Of a stretch of 64,000 nucleotides of DNA, positions 63,473 through 64,000 are shown piece by piece. The stretch covers positions 62,001 through 126,000 of the forward strand of contig CALFMO010000064.1 in NCBI GenBank assembly GCA_937879855.1, in the 5' to 3' direction. The translations under genes and the position numbers were made by a program. Positions within the stretch are counted from its first letter, which is position 1. Each line of letters begins with the position of its first letter. The notes under the pieces are model-generated. The model was not told the DNA's origin. It saw nothing but the letters and a program-made list of their open reading frames with translations, and ran no database searches. The DNA comes from an uncultured Acidobacteriaceae bacterium. GTDB lineage: Bacteria; Acidobacteriota; Terriglobia; Terriglobales; Acidobacteriaceae.

Positions 63473-64000
63473 ATGTTCGATAACTTTCCATTATGGCCCG
63501 CAAGGGCCTCCACGGCGGCGGGCAACGTAGACGCCCTCTTCATCTTCCTGCTCATCGTCTCAGGAATGATGACGCTCTTGATCTTCGTCGCCATCATGTA
63601 CTTCGCCGCGCGCTATCGCCACCGCCGCGGTGTTCTCGCCGAACAGATCGAGGGCTCCACGCCACTCGAACTAACCTGGTCCGTTATCCCCTTCTTCGTC
63701 TTCATGGTGATCTTCGCCTGGGGCGCGGTCGTCTATTTCAAGAGCCGCACGCCTCCCCGCGACTCCACCGAAGTCTACGTCGTCGCCAAACAATGGATGT
63801 GGAAGCTGGAACACGCCGAAGGCCAGCGCGAGATTAACGAACTCCACGTGCCCGTAGGCCGCGACGTCAAACTCATCATGACTTCGCAAGACGTCATCCA
63901 TAGCTTCTTCGTCCCCGCTTTCCGCATGAAACAGGACGTGCTCCCGGGCCGCTACACCGTAGCGTGGTTCCGCGCCATCAAGCCCGGTACCTATCACCTG
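63473..64000 (+). CDS. coxB: Cytochrome c oxidase subunit II, 5' part
   Basis: 176 residues, cut by the window end. Two membrane helices (FIFLLIVSGMMTLLIFVAI and LTWSVIPFFVFMVIFAWGAVVYF in part) are followed by the beta domain start VVAKQWMWKLEH, HVPVGRDVKLIMTSQDVIHSFFVPAF with the first Cu-A His. The remaining Cu-A ligands lie outside the window, so a caa3-type cytochrome extension cannot be judged. ATG 63473 is used. It follows the Sco gene, in line with joint expression. Confidence 0.92.
   Translation, partial: MFDNFPLWPARASTAAGNVDALFIFLLIVSGMMTLLIFVAIMYFAARYRHRRGVLAEQIEGSTPLELTWSVIPFFVFMVIFAWGAVVYFKSRTPPRDSTEVYVVAKQWMWKLEHAEGQREINELHVPVGRDVKLIMTSQDVIHSFFVPAFRMKQDVLPGRYTVAWFRAIKPGTYHL

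Overview
The window looks like a chromosomal segment of an aerobic soil bacterium of the phylum Acidobacteriota (Terriglobia, Koribacter-like). The reasons are the G+C-rich sequence, four 'VWFA-related' secreted proteins, a Ser/Thr kinase fused to a PD40 propeller, a winged-helix/TolB-like/TPR regulator, an alternative complex III operon, and many short palindromic interspersed repeats. This assignment is inference from gene content; no 16S rRNA gene is present. I see no prophage, transposase, CRISPR array or tRNA gene.

Layout. 1-4.5 kb: hisS, a PNPOx-like flavoprotein and small secreted proteins (SnoaL-like, two DUF1579 paralogues). 4.6-12.5 kb: a CpaE-like ATPase, a PilZ protein, an MFS exporter, a kinase-propeller protein and a SagB-type double nitroreductase. 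12.5-19.4 kb (minus strand): a nearly complete coenzyme F420 operon cofG-cofD-cofC-(repeat)-cofE-AKR-cofH-npdG-sagB, several genes sharing ATGA or GTGA stop/start overlaps. 19.5-25 kb: flavin reductase, msrB, trxA, a TonB-C protein, lexA, an exported msrA/msrB pair and a Ddn-like deazaflavin-dependent reductase, a likely F420 user. 25-31 kb: an ORF6N-domain gene with two perfect palindromes, a membrane protein, a CTP-synthase-like amidotransferase, a GIDE/MULAN-like membrane protein, a SpoIIE-type phosphatase broken by an in-frame TAG, and mglA. 31-44 kb: four VWFA-related genes, a Tat-exported aminotransferase, Gfo/Idh/MocA, rluD, lgt, a 6S RNA recognised from its conserved core and promoter, zapA and a ZapB-like coiled coil. 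44.7-53.5 kb: a transglutaminase/TPR protein, a POTRA-only protein, an alpha/beta hydrolase, an amidase and an aldehyde dehydrogenase. 53.8-64 kb: the alternative complex III operon actABCDEF, a small membrane protein, a Sco-type copper chaperone and the start of coxB (cut by the window end), so quinol oxidation, cytochrome c and terminal oxidase are encoded together.

The most unusual signals are: (1) palindromic repeats that have entered coding sequences and are translated in one consistent frame at the ends of CofC, exported MsrB, ActE, Sco and, from another family, ActB; (2) a SagB-type double nitroreductase at the end of an F420 operon whose CofE lacks the FbiB reductase domain; (3) the ORF6N gene carrying the same palindrome upstream and inside its own conserved coding motif; (4) the amber stop in the SpoIIE phosphatase; (5) the 6S RNA between lgt and a zapA-containing cluster.
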